Numbered from the stretch's first letter, positions 6,952 to 16,269 are shown. The stretch is 18,733 nucleotides of DNA from JAJKIP01 sp040509055 (GCA_040509055.1 JBEVLT010000468.1:1-18733); one strand, 5' to 3'. Notes: a model not told the origin generated them from the letters alone. A program made the numbers and translations.

Positions 6952-8541
6952 ATGATCCGAAAAAACTACCGGTTGTTTTGCCTGTTGCCTGCTCTTGCAT
7001 TGTTGCTGTGGACCGATGTACAGGCGCAGCCTGCCCGGGAGGCCAATGAAGTCATCTACCATGTATTCCTGCGTAGCTTTTACGATGCCGATGGCGATGC
7101 GCAGGGCGACCTGGAAGGGTTGCGCCAAAAGCTCGGCTACCTGCAGGAGCTGGGCATTACCGCTATCCTGCTCACTCCCATCAATTCGTCGCCGTATTAT
7201 CACAATTATTTCTCGGATGATTTTGAGAAGATCGATCCTGAATTCGGCAGCCTGGATGATTATACCCGCCTGGCCCGGGAAGTGCACCGCAGGGAAATGA
7301 AGCTTTACCTGGATATGGAAACGCAGTACGTAACCGAAGACCATGCCTGGTGGAAGGACTCTTACCATAACCCCGCCTCCCCCTACAGCGATTACATCAT
7401 CTATAACGACCGCGGCAATACACAGCCCGAGTCCATCATCTTCAACCTGACAGGCCTGACCGGGTACAACGGTGTGACGCGCCGGATCACGACCGTCAAC
7501 CTGCTGAGCCCAAAAGTGCTGGATTACAATGACAAACTCTTCCGCTACTGGATGGACCCCAACGGTGATGGAAAGTTTGACGATGGCGCAGACGGTTTTC
7601 GCCTCGACCATGCCATGGATGACCTGGACTGGAAAGGCAAATTCACGGGGCTGTTTGAAAAATTCTGGCATCCTCTCCTGACCCGGCTAAGGCAGGTAAA
7701 CCCCCGGCTGGTGATCATTGCCGAACAGGCCGACTGGAGCGACTTCGGGCAGGCTTATTTCGAAAAAGCAGGTGTGGACCGCGTGTTTGCCTTCCGCCTG
7801 CAACAGGCGATCCTGTCATTTGACAAAACAAAATTGCAGCAGGCGCTGGACTCTACCCTGCTGGCCACACCGGCCGGCCGCCGGCAGGTGGTTTTTCTCG
7901 AAAACCATGATATGCCCCGCTTTGCTTCGGCTACCGGCCGGGACGATGGCAAACTAAGGGCCGGTGCCGCCCTCAGCCTGCTGCTGCCGGGCATACCGCT
8001 GATCTATTATGGCCAGGAACTGGGTATGTACGGCTCCGGTGGGTTTGGCAAATTCGGCAATACCGATGCCAACGACATTCCCATGCGGGAAGCCTTTGAG
8101 TGGTACCGGAGCGACAGCGGCCGGGGCATGGCTGTATGGTACAGGAACACAGGGCCCTGGTGGGACAACACCAACCTGGTAGCCAATGACGGCATTTCCC
8201 TGGAGGAACAGGAAAAATACCCGGCGTCATTGTACAGGTATTACAAAACGCTCCTGCATCTGCGCCACATGCACCCTGCCCTCTATGCCGGGCAATACCG
8301 GGCCGTGCCCAACGACGGGGCACAGGTCTTCTCTTTTTTGCGGTTTACCCCCAACCAAACGCTGCTGATCCTCGTTAATCTGGCAGGGGATGACGGGCAA
8401 TTGGCGATCAACGCAGCAAAGGCCGGACTGGGCGGTTCCCCAACACTTTCACCGGTCTATCCTGCAGGCAATGCACCTGCTACCGCCCTCCACTTCAGCC
8501 TGCGGCCATATGAGGTGCAGGTATGGAGCGTGAAGCAATAG
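6952..8541 (+). CDS. Secreted GH13 (alpha-amylase family) glycoside hydrolase
   Basis: A 529-residue retaining alpha-glucan-active enzyme with a signal peptide at residues 1-25 (hydrophobic core, then VQAQ), so periplasmic or cell-surface. The (beta/alpha)8 barrel starts at EVIYHVFLRSFYDADGDAQGD (33-53), which carries the usual Ca-site-like Asp loop. Catalytic residues are present: nucleophile Asp219 in ADGFRLDH, acid/base Glu258 in VIIAEQAD and stabiliser Asp320 in FLENHDMPR. The first conserved region is unusual: DMETQY at 121-126 where most members have DxxxNH. A second acidic loop, DPNGDGKFDDGADG, precedes the nucleophile. A C-terminal beta domain (about 440-529) ends the protein. No SusC/SusD or other starch genes are nearby. 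The SDR gene follows after 22 nt. Substrate cannot be fixed: amylase, glucosidase or transferase are all possible. Confidence 0.9.
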   Translation: MIRKNYRLFCLLPALALLLWTDVQAQPAREANEVIYHVFLRSFYDADGDAQGDLEGLRQKLGYLQELGITAILLTPINSSPYYHNYFSDDFEKIDPEFGSLDDYTRLAREVHRREMKLYLDMETQYVTEDHAWWKDSYHNPASPYSDYIIYNDRGNTQPESIIFNLTGLTGYNGVTRRITTVNLLSPKVLDYNDKLFRYWMDPNGDGKFDDGADGFRLDHAMDDLDWKGKFTGLFEKFWHPLLTRLRQVNPRLVIIAEQADWSDFGQAYFEKAGVDRVFAFRLQQAILSFDKTKLQQALDSTLLATPAGRRQVVFLENHDMPRFASATGRDDGKLRAGAALSLLLPGIPLIYYGQELGMYGSGGFGKFGNTDANDIPMREAFEWYRSDSGRGMAVWYRNTGPWWDNTNLVANDGISLEEQEKYPASLYRYYKTLLHLRHMHPALYAGQYRAVPNDGAQVFSFLRFTPNQTLLILVNLAGDDGQLAINAAKAGLGGSPTLSPVYPAGNAPATALHFSLRPYEVQVWSVKQ

Positions 8542-8563
8542 CTGACCATTAAAAACACGGCAC

Positions 8564-9331
8564 ATGGAAAATGAGTTTACAGGGCAGGTGGCGATCGTGA
8601 CAGGAGCCGGGCAGGGCATCGGCTTTGGCATTGCCAGGGAGCTAAGCCTGAAAGGGGCTATCGTAATGCTCAATGATGAGAAGGGAAAACTGGCCGTTCA
8701 TGCCGCTGCTGCCATCCGCAAGGCAGGTGGCGCCTGCGAACCCTGGGCAGGAGACATCGCAGACCCGGACTTTGTACGGGAAATGACGGAAACTGCGGTG
8801 GAAAAATTCGGAAAGCTGACCATTGCAGTGGCCAATGCAGGTCTTACCCTGGTCGGCGATTTTTTCACCTATTCGCCCGAACAACTGCAACGGATGATGA
8901 ACGTCAATGTAGGCGGCACGTTCTTCCTGGCCCAGCAAGCGGCCCGCCACATGAAGCTTAACCATGAAAAGGGTTCGCTCCTGTTCATGTCGTCCGTAGC
9001 GGCGCACCAGGCACACAAGAACCTGGCAGCCTATAGCATGACCAAGGCAGCCATCGAAATGCTGTCCAAAAACCTGGTGGCCGAGCTATCGCCCTACGGC
9101 ATTACGGTCAATACGCTGGCGCCCGGCGCCACGCAGACAGAACGTACCATCGGCGACCGGGATTATAAAAACAACTGGGCCGCTATTACTCCCCTGGGCC
9201 GTATCGCCGAGACGGCGGATATCGTCAACGCTGCCCTGTTCCTTGTTTCGCCGGCCTCGCGGCATATTACCGGGCAAACCCTCGTGATCGACGGCGGCTG
9301 GACCTCGGTCAGCCCGCCTTATTGTTCGTAA
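8564..9331 (+). CDS. SDR-family NAD(P)-dependent oxidoreductase
   Basis: A classical short-chain dehydrogenase/reductase of 255 residues, cytoplasmic. The cofactor motif TGAGQGIG (13-20) and NAG (91-93) are present. The catalytic tetrad reads Asn115 (NVNVGG), Ser143/144 (FMSSVA), Tyr157 and Lys161 (YSMTK). The C-terminal LVIDGGWTS is standard. Asp/Glu at the end of strand beta-2 (MLNDEKGK) hints at NAD preference, but weakly. It starts 22 nt after the GH13 stop, so it is probably co-transcribed and may act on a sugar or sugar derivative; glucose-1-dehydrogenase-like and 3-oxoacyl-ACP-reductase-like members look alike at this level. Substrate not assignable. Confidence 0.92.
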   Translation: MENEFTGQVAIVTGAGQGIGFGIARELSLKGAIVMLNDEKGKLAVHAAAAIRKAGGACEPWAGDIADPDFVREMTETAVEKFGKLTIAVANAGLTLVGDFFTYSPEQLQRMMNVNVGGTFFLAQQAARHMKLNHEKGSLLFMSSVAAHQAHKNLAAYSMTKAAIEMLSKNLVAELSPYGITVNTLAPGATQTERTIGDRDYKNNWAAITPLGRIAETADIVNAALFLVSPASRHITGQTLVIDGGWTSVSPPYCS

Positions 9332-9392
9332 ATCTCATTCAATGGCAGGATCAGCCTGTTGCCTTGCTTCCTGCGCGGATATTCCGATCCCC

Positions 9393-9400
9393 TATCTTTG
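9393..9400 (+). promoter_or_regulatory. -7 promoter element for purK, almost touching the ATG
   Basis: TATCTTTG, a perfect TAnnTTTG match, ends 5 nt before the purK ATG at 9406. Transcription would be expected to start at or next to the ATG. No good -33 TTTG; a TTG at 9364-9366 is too far away. Confidence 0.5.
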
Positions 9401-9405
9401 CGCGC

Positions 9406-10536
9406 ATGAATGCACCGCTGAAGATCGGCATACTCGGCGGCGGCCAGCTGGGCCGCATGCTGCTGCAGGCTGCCGCGAACTACCCTGTTGACACCTATGT
9501 GATGGAGAGCGACCCGGAATGTCCGGCGGCCCACCTCTGTCATCATTTCACCAAAGGCGATATCAAAAATTTTGACGACGTCTATGCGTTCGGCCGGTCG
9601 CTCGATGCGCTTACCATCGAGATCGAAAACGTAAACACCGAAGCGCTGGAAAAGCTGGAAGCCGAAGGCGTGAAAGTGTATCCCAAACCTGCCGTGCTGA
9701 AAACCATCCGCAACAAGATCCGGCAGAAAGAATTTTACCAGGCGCATAGTATACCTACCGCGGATTTTATCATTACCGAAAACCTGGCAGCGCTCGGGGA
9801 TAATAAAGATTTTTTACCTGCCGTACACAAGATCGGCGAAGGCGGCTACGACGGGCGCGGCGTGCAGTTGCTGCGCACCAGCGACGATATTACCAAAGGG
9901 TTTGATGCCCCTGCCGTACTGGAAAAAATGGTGGCGGTGCGTACCGAGATCGCGCAAATGGTGGCAGTGAACGAAAAAGGCGAAACGGCCCTGTACCCTC
10001 CGGTGGAAATGATCTTTGATCCGCACCTGAACCTGCTCGACTACCAGCTATGCCCCGCCTCGCTGGAGAAAGAAACGATATGGAAGGCAGAAGCTATCGC
10101 CCTGTCCGTGGTCCGCAATTTCCGGTCGCCCGGCATCTTTGCCGTGGAATTGTTCGTGGATGAACGCGGCGACGTGCTGGTAAACGAAACAGCCCCACGG
10201 GTTCACAACAGCGGGCATCATACCATCGAAGCGCATTACAGCTCGCAGTTCGATATGCTGTGGCGCATCATGCTCGGTTACCCGCTGGGCAATACGAATG
10301 CTATCTTCCCGTCCATCATGATCAACCTCATCGGCGCCGAGGGCTACAGTGGCGACGTGCAGTACGAGGGCCTGGCCGATGTGCTCAAAATGGAGAACGC
10401 CTTTGTGCACCTGTACGGTAAAAAACAAACCAAACCCGGCCGCAAGATGGGCCATGTGACCGTGCTCAGCCAAAGGAAGCAGGACCTGCTGCACGAGGCG
10501 AATATTGTGAAACGGACGCTGAAGGTAAAAGCGTGA
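9406..10536 (+). CDS. purK: 5-(carboxyamino)imidazole ribonucleotide synthase (N5-CAIR synthetase)
   Basis: An ATP-grasp enzyme that makes N5-CAIR from AIR, bicarbonate and ATP in de novo purine synthesis; its product is used by PurE. It has 376 residues. Recognisable segments are the N-terminal KIGILGGGQLGRMLLQAA (6-23), the ATP-grasp glycine loop GGYDGRGV, the metal/nucleotide site VNETAPRVHNSGHHT, and the C-terminal GRKMGHVTV. The start at 9406 (MNAPLKIGILGGG) is set by the family N-terminus; an upstream in-frame ATG at 9322 overlaps the SDR gene and the promoter motif. It is normally next to purE; here purE lies about 5.9 kb downstream beyond an oppositely oriented efflux operon. Identity is secure. 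Confidence 0.96.
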   Translation: MNAPLKIGILGGGQLGRMLLQAAANYPVDTYVMESDPECPAAHLCHHFTKGDIKNFDDVYAFGRSLDALTIEIENVNTEALEKLEAEGVKVYPKPAVLKTIRNKIRQKEFYQAHSIPTADFIITENLAALGDNKDFLPAVHKIGEGGYDGRGVQLLRTSDDITKGFDAPAVLEKMVAVRTEIAQMVAVNEKGETALYPPVEMIFDPHLNLLDYQLCPASLEKETIWKAEAIALSVVRNFRSPGIFAVELFVDERGDVLVNETAPRVHNSGHHTIEAHYSSQFDMLWRIMLGYPLGNTNAIFPSIMINLIGAEGYSGDVQYEGLADVLKMENAFVHLYGKKQTKPGRKMGHVTVLSQRKQDLLHEANIVKRTLKVKA

Positions 10537-10712
10537 TCTAACAAGGGGACAGGCAGGAACGGCGTAGCACGGAGATGCAATACACTTTAACAGGACTTCT
10601 ATCGCAATAAGTCAGGAATAGTCAGTGGAGAAAAATTATTGCTAGTTAAGAAAAGACCAGAATAAAGAAACCGCTGAACATCTCTTGTATTTCCGGATCT
10701 CCGAGGTTGTTT
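10537..10712. other. Convergent intergenic region between purK and the efflux operon
   Basis: This 176-bp region lies between two converging genes. I could not find a convincing intrinsic terminator for either side. A short direct repeat AGTCAG-N4-AGTCAG is the only structure noticed. No coding signal seen. Confidence 0.5.
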
Positions 10713-12005
10713 CTATTGCAGCTGATTGGTCAATCTTTTCAATTCTATTTCAGAAGATTTCGCAGCAAAATTCAGGTTGGTCAGCGTATAGGAAGCGTTT
10801 TCAAAACTTTCCTGCGCCTGGCGTACTTCCAGGATAGTGGCCTGCCGGTACTGGAAACGAAGCAGGGCCAGGTCGAGCAGCTTTTGTGCCAGCTCCACAT
10901 TTTGCTGCTGTGTTTTCAGCTGTTGCAAGGTAGTGCTGTAGGATTGGTAGGTACGCACAGCACCGCCTGTGTAGTCCCGCACCAGGATATCTTTTTGCAA
11001 GGCTGCATTCCGTACATCTATTTCAGCTACCCGTTGCTGGCGTTTGAAAGCGGAACCGTTGTAAATAGGAATACCAACACTCACCCCTACCACCGGGCCG
11101 CGGCTCTGGTTGAGCAACACGTTGCCGGCCGCCGTCTGGTTGCGTGTGAAATTATAACCTGCGTTGGCGCGGATGGAGGGATAGCGCTGCGCCGCCACTT
11201 CCCTCACGATAAACTCGTTGATCTTGACCTGGTCGCTGGCGGCAAGGATATCGGCATTGCGCCCGATACCGCCGAGTATGTCGCCCAGGATAAGATCATT
11301 GTCCACCAGGATGGTATCGCGGATGGTAATCGCCGAGTCCGGCTTCAGATTCAGCAATACCAGCAGATCGGTTTTAGCCTGCTCCGCTACCAGCAGCTGC
11401 GACTGCCGGGTTTGCAGCAGGGTATTCAGGTCCAGCTGCGACTGGTACAGATCGGCATTGTTGGCCATCCCTACATTCTGCTGTGTTTTGACGATATCGA
11501 GCCGCTTTTGCGCCACGGCAATGGACTGGTCGATGGTTTTGATATAGGCCTGCTGGCGCACGATATCGTAATACCCGGTCATTACCGAAGCGATGGTGTT
11601 CTGCACCTGGGCGTTTACATATTGTTCGCTCTGCGCTTCCAGTTGCGCCAGCCTGTTCTTAGTGGCGATCACCCGCGCCCCGTTGTACAAAAGCATGGTG
11701 CCCGTTACGTTGGCCGACAGGTTATTGCCTGCAGCAGCATTGCGCTGGATGACGGTGCCCGTATTGAGCTTCTGGTTCACGTTGGTCACCTGCTCGTTAT
11801 CGGTCACCCCCGCCGTCACGGTGGGCAGGCCGCCGGCCACGCCGATATGGTTATTGATATCGGCCGCTTCCCTGTTGTTGCGTAATATCTGGATATCCAG
11901 GCTGTTTTTCAGGGCAATATCGATCGCTTCTTCGAGTGTCAATACCTGGGAAAATCCCTGGCAGGCTGTTGCAAAAAGAAACAATATGAGGATTACTCTC
12001 TTCAT
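10713..12005 (-). CDS. TolC-family outer-membrane efflux channel
   Basis: The outer-membrane channel subunit of a tripartite efflux pump, 430 residues. The signal peptide covers residues 1-20 (MKRVILILFLFATAC then GFSQ). A lipoprotein site at Cys15 is possible, but residue -3 is Ala rather than the usual Leu. The mature protein begins with LTLEEAIDIALKNSLDIQ, the standard OEP opening, and shows the two-fold repeat of long Gln/Ala/Leu-rich helices (for example AQVQNTIASVMTGYYDIVRQ and the region before ILEVRQAQESFENASYTL). It starts 7 nt after the RND pump stop, so it is the last gene of the efflux operon. Family is clear; substrate is unknown. Confidence 0.92.
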   Translation of the reverse strand: MKRVILILFLFATACQGFSQVLTLEEAIDIALKNSLDIQILRNNREAADINNHIGVAGGLPTVTAGVTDNEQVTNVNQKLNTGTVIQRNAAAGNNLSANVTGTMLLYNGARVIATKNRLAQLEAQSEQYVNAQVQNTIASVMTGYYDIVRQQAYIKTIDQSIAVAQKRLDIVKTQQNVGMANNADLYQSQLDLNTLLQTRQSQLLVAEQAKTDLLVLLNLKPDSAITIRDTILVDNDLILGDILGGIGRNADILAASDQVKINEFIVREVAAQRYPSIRANAGYNFTRNQTAAGNVLLNQSRGPVVGVSVGIPIYNGSAFKRQQRVAEIDVRNAALQKDILVRDYTGGAVRTYQSYSTTLQQLKTQQQNVELAQKLLDLALLRFQYRQATILEVRQAQESFENASYTLTNLNFAAKSSEIELKRLTNQLQ

Positions 12006-12012
12006 TCTTCAG

Positions 12013-15000
12013 TTATTCATGATGGTCAGGGCCTGGCGCAGCAGGGGCGTCAACGTTCTCCGTTTCTGCTACCTTATGTTTTCCTGAAATGTACGTATAC
12101 ACCGCCGGTATCACAAACAGGGTGAGTACCAGGGAAAACGTGATGCCGCAGACTACCACGATGCCCAGGGGGACGCGGCTGGCGGAAGAAGCTCCCAGGC
12201 TCAGCGCGATCGGCAGGGCGCCCAGCGCAGTGGCCAGGCTGGTCATCAGGATAGGGCGCAACCGCTGCGTGGCAGCATCTACCACGGCTTCCATTTTTTT
12301 CAACCCGTGCTCCCGCCGCTGGTTGGCAAACTCCACGATCAGTATCCCGTTCTTGGTCACCAGCCCGATCAGCATCACCATTCCGATCTCCGAAAAGATA
12401 TTCAGGGTTTGCCCAAATACCCATAAGCTCAGCAACGCTCCTGCAAAGGCGAGCGGTACGGTAAAGATGATGGTAAACGGATCGAGGAAGCTCTCGAACT
12501 GGGCTGCCAGGACCAGGTAAATCAATACCATTGCCAGCAGGAAGGCAAACATGATATTGGAAGAGCTTTCCGAATAGTCACGGGAAGGGCCGTTAAGGGC
12601 CGTCTGGTAGCTTTCGTCCAGCAGACCGTCAGCAATACGGTTCATGGCTTCGATGCCGTCGCCGATCGTATAACCTTCGGCCAGTGAGGCAGAAATGGTG
12701 GCTGCTTTGTATCGGTTGTAATGAAACAGGGTGGATGGATTGGTGCTTTCTTCCAGGTGAATGACGGCATCCAGCGGAATATTGTCGCCGGCATTGTTCC
12801 GCACATATAATCTATTAATATCCTCCGGCTTATCGCGGTCGCTCCGCTCCACCTGTGCGATAACGGAGTACTGAAACCCGTTCTGAATAAAATAGGCAAG
12901 ACGACCGCCGCTGAAGGCGGCCTGGATGGTGGCGATCACATCCTGGGTGGAGAGTCCCAGGTCCTTGATCTTCATCCGGTCCACAGTCAATTGCAGCTCA
13001 GGCCGGTTGAACTTCAGGTTCACATCTACGACAGCAAAGGTCTTATCCTTTCGTGCTTCTTCGAGAAATTTGGGAATGATATCCCGCAGCTTGTCCATAT
13101 CCTGGTTTTGCAGCACAAGCTGCACAGGCTGCGCGCCACGGGAACCGAGACCCACCGAAATAGTTTGCTCCTGAGCCGCGGAAATGCGTGCTTCGTTGAA
13201 GCGGGCAAGCTTGCGCTGCAGGTCATTGGCGATCTGGTTTTGCGACCGGCTGCGTTCTCCAGGCGGCACCAATCCAAGTCTAGGCTGTGAGTTGTTCCCT
13301 CCGCCCCCTCCCCCGCCGCCACCGGTACGGGAAAAAACAAAATCCCGTTCCGGCACGGAATCATACAGGTAGTTGGACACATTATCGGTAATGCGTTGCA
13401 GCTCGCTGTAGCTCGTTCCTTCGGGGGGTGTGATGGAAAAGCGGATGCTGCTGCGGTCTTCCATTGGCGCCAGCTCGCTTTTCAATGAAAGAAATGTAAT
13501 AACGATCAACCCGATACAAATAGCGATCAGCACCCAGGCCATCCAGCGGATGCGCATAAAGCCTTCCAGCATGCGCCGGTACCCGTTTTCCATACCGCGG
13601 AAGAAGGGTTCGGTCTTGTTGTAAAACCAGCCATGCCCTGCTTTTTTCCGTCGCAGGTATACATTCAGCACCGGGGTAATGGTTAGCGACACAAAGGCCG
13701 ATACCAGCACGGCTGAGGCCAGCGTAATGGCAAACTCCCTGAACAGCCGGCCTACGAATCCTTCGAGGAAGATCAGCGGCAGGAACACGATGGCCAGCGT
13801 GATAGAGGTAGAGACCACGGCAAAGAATATCTCCTTGCTTCCCTCTACAGCTGCCTTGCGGATGGGCAACCCCAGCTCCAGTTTTTTAAAGATATTTTCC
13901 GTGACCACGATCCCGTCGTCCACCACCAGCCCTGTGGCCAGCACAATAGCCAGCAGCGTGAGGATATTCACAGAAAAACCCGCTACATACATGATGAAAA
14001 AAGTAGCCACCAGCGAGATCGGGATATCGATCAGCGGGCGAACGGCGATGAGCCAGTCGCGAAAGAAGAAGAAAATTACCAGCACCACCAGTACAAAGGC
14101 TATAATCAGCGTTTCTTCCACCTCGGCCAGCGACTGCCGGATGTTTTTGGTATTATCGATCAGCACTTTTAGCTGGATATCCGATTTGGATCCCTTTTCG
14201 ATCTGCTCGATGCGCCGGTAAAACTCGTTGGCGATCTCAATATTGTTGGCGCCCGGCTGCGGGATGATGGCAAGTCCCACCGCATTTACCCCATTGTACT
14301 TCCAGCTTTGTTCCAGTTGCTCGGGGCCCAGCTCCACGCGGGTCACATCGCCCAGGCGGATGATGCCGGCGCTGTCTTCGCGGATGATCAGATCGCGAAA
14401 CTGCTGTTCATTGGTCAGCCGGCCCAGCACGCGGATGGTCAGGTCGGTATTGTTGCCATATATCTTTCCCGGCGGCAGCTCGATGTTCTCGCTGTTCAGC
14501 GCGGTGCGGATATCGGAAAATGCTACGTTGTATGCATTCATCTTATCCGGGTTCAGCCAGATGCGCATGGCATAGCGTTTCTGTCCAAATATATTGATGG
14601 CACTCACCTGGTTGATGGTTTGCAGCTGCTGCTGCAATACATTCTCGGCATAATCACTCAACTCCAGCAGGCTCTTGGTCTGGCTCTGCACGGCCAGGAT
14701 CAGAATAAAATCACTGTTGGCATCCGACTTCGAAATCACGGGCGGTGCATCAATATCCTGCGGCAGGCTGCGGGCCGCCTGGCTCACTTTGTCCCGCACA
14801 TCACTGGCGGCCGCTTCCATGTCCACTCCCAGGTTGAATTCCACGCTGATCTGGCTGCTGCCCAGCGAGCTGGACGAGGTAATGGTACGGATACCGGGAA
14901 TGCCATTGATCTGCTTTTCCAGTGGCTCAGTGATCTGACTTTCGATGATATCTGCATTGGCACCCGTATACGATGTGCTCACGGAGATCAGCGGCGGATC

Positions 15001-15120
15001 GATGGCAGGATAATCCCTTATGGCCAGAAAGGTCAGTCCCACAATACCAAACAGGATAATGGCCAGGTTCATTACCGTGGCAAATACGGGCCGCTTCAGG
15101 GATAATTCGGATATATTCAT
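12013..15120 (-). CDS. RND-family (AcrB-like, HAE1-type) efflux pump inner-membrane subunit
   Basis: A proton-driven trimeric exporter in the inner membrane that takes substrate from the periplasm or membrane to the TolC-type channel. Its 1035 residues are full length. It opens NISELSLKRPVFATVMNLA, as in AcrB. Proton-relay residues are conserved: Asp401-Asp402 (GLVVDDGIVV), Lys923 (GLVTKNGILIVEFA), Arg953 and Thr960 (RLRPILMTS). Two groups of membrane helices flank two large periplasmic loops, as expected. The second periplasmic loop has nine consecutive Gly at 600-608 (codons 13323-13297), at the position of the AcrB switch loop. It is the middle gene of the operon, 54 nt after the fusion protein and 7 nt before the channel gene. 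The HAE1-like motifs argue for organic substrates rather than metals; the exact substrate is unknown. Confidence 0.95.
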   Translation of the reverse strand: MNISELSLKRPVFATVMNLAIILFGIVGLTFLAIRDYPAIDPPLISVSTSYTGANADIIESQITEPLEKQINGIPGIRTITSSSSLGSSQISVEFNLGVDMEAAASDVRDKVSQAARSLPQDIDAPPVISKSDANSDFILILAVQSQTKSLLELSDYAENVLQQQLQTINQVSAINIFGQKRYAMRIWLNPDKMNAYNVAFSDIRTALNSENIELPPGKIYGNNTDLTIRVLGRLTNEQQFRDLIIREDSAGIIRLGDVTRVELGPEQLEQSWKYNGVNAVGLAIIPQPGANNIEIANEFYRRIEQIEKGSKSDIQLKVLIDNTKNIRQSLAEVEETLIIAFVLVVLVIFFFFRDWLIAVRPLIDIPISLVATFFIMYVAGFSVNILTLLAIVLATGLVVDDGIVVTENIFKKLELGLPIRKAAVEGSKEIFFAVVSTSITLAIVFLPLIFLEGFVGRLFREFAITLASAVLVSAFVSLTITPVLNVYLRRKKAGHGWFYNKTEPFFRGMENGYRRMLEGFMRIRWMAWVLIAICIGLIVITFLSLKSELAPMEDRSSIRFSITPPEGTSYSELQRITDNVSNYLYDSVPERDFVFSRTGGGGGGGGGNNSQPRLGLVPPGERSRSQNQIANDLQRKLARFNEARISAAQEQTISVGLGSRGAQPVQLVLQNQDMDKLRDIIPKFLEEARKDKTFAVVDVNLKFNRPELQLTVDRMKIKDLGLSTQDVIATIQAAFSGGRLAYFIQNGFQYSVIAQVERSDRDKPEDINRLYVRNNAGDNIPLDAVIHLEESTNPSTLFHYNRYKAATISASLAEGYTIGDGIEAMNRIADGLLDESYQTALNGPSRDYSESSSNIMFAFLLAMVLIYLVLAAQFESFLDPFTIIFTVPLAFAGALLSLWVFGQTLNIFSEIGMVMLIGLVTKNGILIVEFANQRREHGLKKMEAVVDAATQRLRPILMTSLATALGALPIALSLGASSASRVPLGIVVVCGITFSLVLTLFVIPAVYTYISGKHKVAETENVDAPAAPGPDHHE

Positions 15121-15174
15121 TCAATCGTACAGGTAAAAAATCGGTTAATCTGTTTACAAAGAAGGGATGTCTCC

Positions 15175-16248
15175 CTATTGCTGGCTGTTCAGCTGCTCAA
15201 GCGTCTTCACACTTCTTATTTTCAGCGCTGCATTAGGCCTTGCGAACAGTACGCCCGTCACCACGATGGTATCTCCGGGATTGACCCCCCTGGTGATCTC
15301 CACATTGCCTGCCGAGCGCATGCCGGTCTGCACGTCCACAAAGGCGGCTTTTCCTTTTTTCACAAGGATCAGCTGGCTGCTTTTATCGTTCGGGATGATG
15401 GTATTGGTGGGCACCATCACCGATTGGCTGTTTTCGCCCGAAGAACGGACATACACTTTGACAAAACCGCCGGGGTTGGGGGCCGTATTTTCCAGCATCG
15501 CCCTCACCATGATGTTGCGCGTTTGCCGGATGGCCTGCGGTTCCATGGCGATGATCGTGGCCCTGTCTCGCGTGGCGCCGGTATCTTCCACCTCTACTTC
15601 CACAAATTTGCCTACACCGATCAGCTCGCTATATTGTTCCGGCAGGGTAAAATCGATCTTGGCCTTGCCCAGCTGCTGAATGGTGGCAATGATGGTGGAA
15701 GGCGACACATAAGCGCCGGGGCTGACCTGGCGCAAACCGATGGTGCCGCTAAAGGGAGCACGGATCACGGTTTTGTCGATCAGCGTTTGCGTATAGGCTA
15801 TGTCGGCACGCAGGGTGTTTACCTGGTTCACGACCGCATCGTAATCCACCTGGTTCACGCCGCCGGCTTCCAGCAGGATGTGCAGGCGGCGTTCGTTGGC
15901 CTCGGCCAGCTGCAGCTGCACGCGGCTTTTCTGCACCTGTGCCGCCAGGTCGGCGCTGTTGATCCTGGCCAGTACCGTTCCCTGGGCCACATATTCCCCT
16001 TCGGGTACGTTCAGGTAGGTAAGCCGGCCGCTCACTTCGGGGCGCAGCTCCACGGATTCATTGGCGATCACGGTCCCGTTGGCTTCAATGGTATTATTGA
16101 CCGGACGCAGCGAAGCGATCATCACATCCACCATGACCGGGGGATTTTCTTTTGGCTTATCCGGCGATTTCCCTTTGCAGGACAGGCCAACAACAACGGC
16201 AGGCACGATCGTGAAGAACAGGAGAAATGGTTTACTGACCCGGTGCAT
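15175..16248 (-). CDS. RND efflux periplasmic adaptor (membrane fusion) lipoprotein
   Basis: The HlyD/AcrA-like adaptor that joins the RND pump to the TolC channel, 357 residues. It begins MHRVSKPFLLFFTIVPAVVV followed by GLSC, giving a probable lipid-modified Cys24. The order of domains is normal: barrel-sandwich half (ESVELRPEVSGRLTYLNVPE), an alpha-hairpin rich in Gln/Leu/Val (about 105-160), second lipoyl half (VIRAPFSGTIGLRQVSPGAYV), beta-barrel and membrane-proximal domain (RSAGNVEITRGVNPGDTIVVTG). The start at 16248 is chosen for the signal sequence; the upstream in-frame extension to 16344 crosses the promoter motif. It is first in the efflux operon. Regulation probably involves the palindromic block just upstream. 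No regulator gene lies beside it. Confidence 0.93.
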   Translation of the reverse strand: MHRVSKPFLLFFTIVPAVVVGLSCKGKSPDKPKENPPVMVDVMIASLRPVNNTIEANGTVIANESVELRPEVSGRLTYLNVPEGEYVAQGTVLARINSADLAAQVQKSRVQLQLAEANERRLHILLEAGGVNQVDYDAVVNQVNTLRADIAYTQTLIDKTVIRAPFSGTIGLRQVSPGAYVSPSTIIATIQQLGKAKIDFTLPEQYSELIGVGKFVEVEVEDTGATRDRATIIAMEPQAIRQTRNIMVRAMLENTAPNPGGFVKVYVRSSGENSQSVMVPTNTIIPNDKSSQLILVKKGKAAFVDVQTGMRSAGNVEITRGVNPGDTIVVTGVLFARPNAALKIRSVKTLEQLNSQQ

Positions 16249-16269
16249 GAATTCCTTTTTATATAACTT

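Noticed and set aside
6761..7000. 79-codon minus-strand open frame between hppD and the GH13 gene
   Set aside because: Overlaps the start of the GH13 gene, shows no protein-like pattern and ends in AT-rich intergenic DNA.
13297..13323. G-quadruplex in the poly-Gly codons of the RND gene
   Set aside because: Only three runs of three or more G occur on the coding strand, one short of a standard four-run motif.
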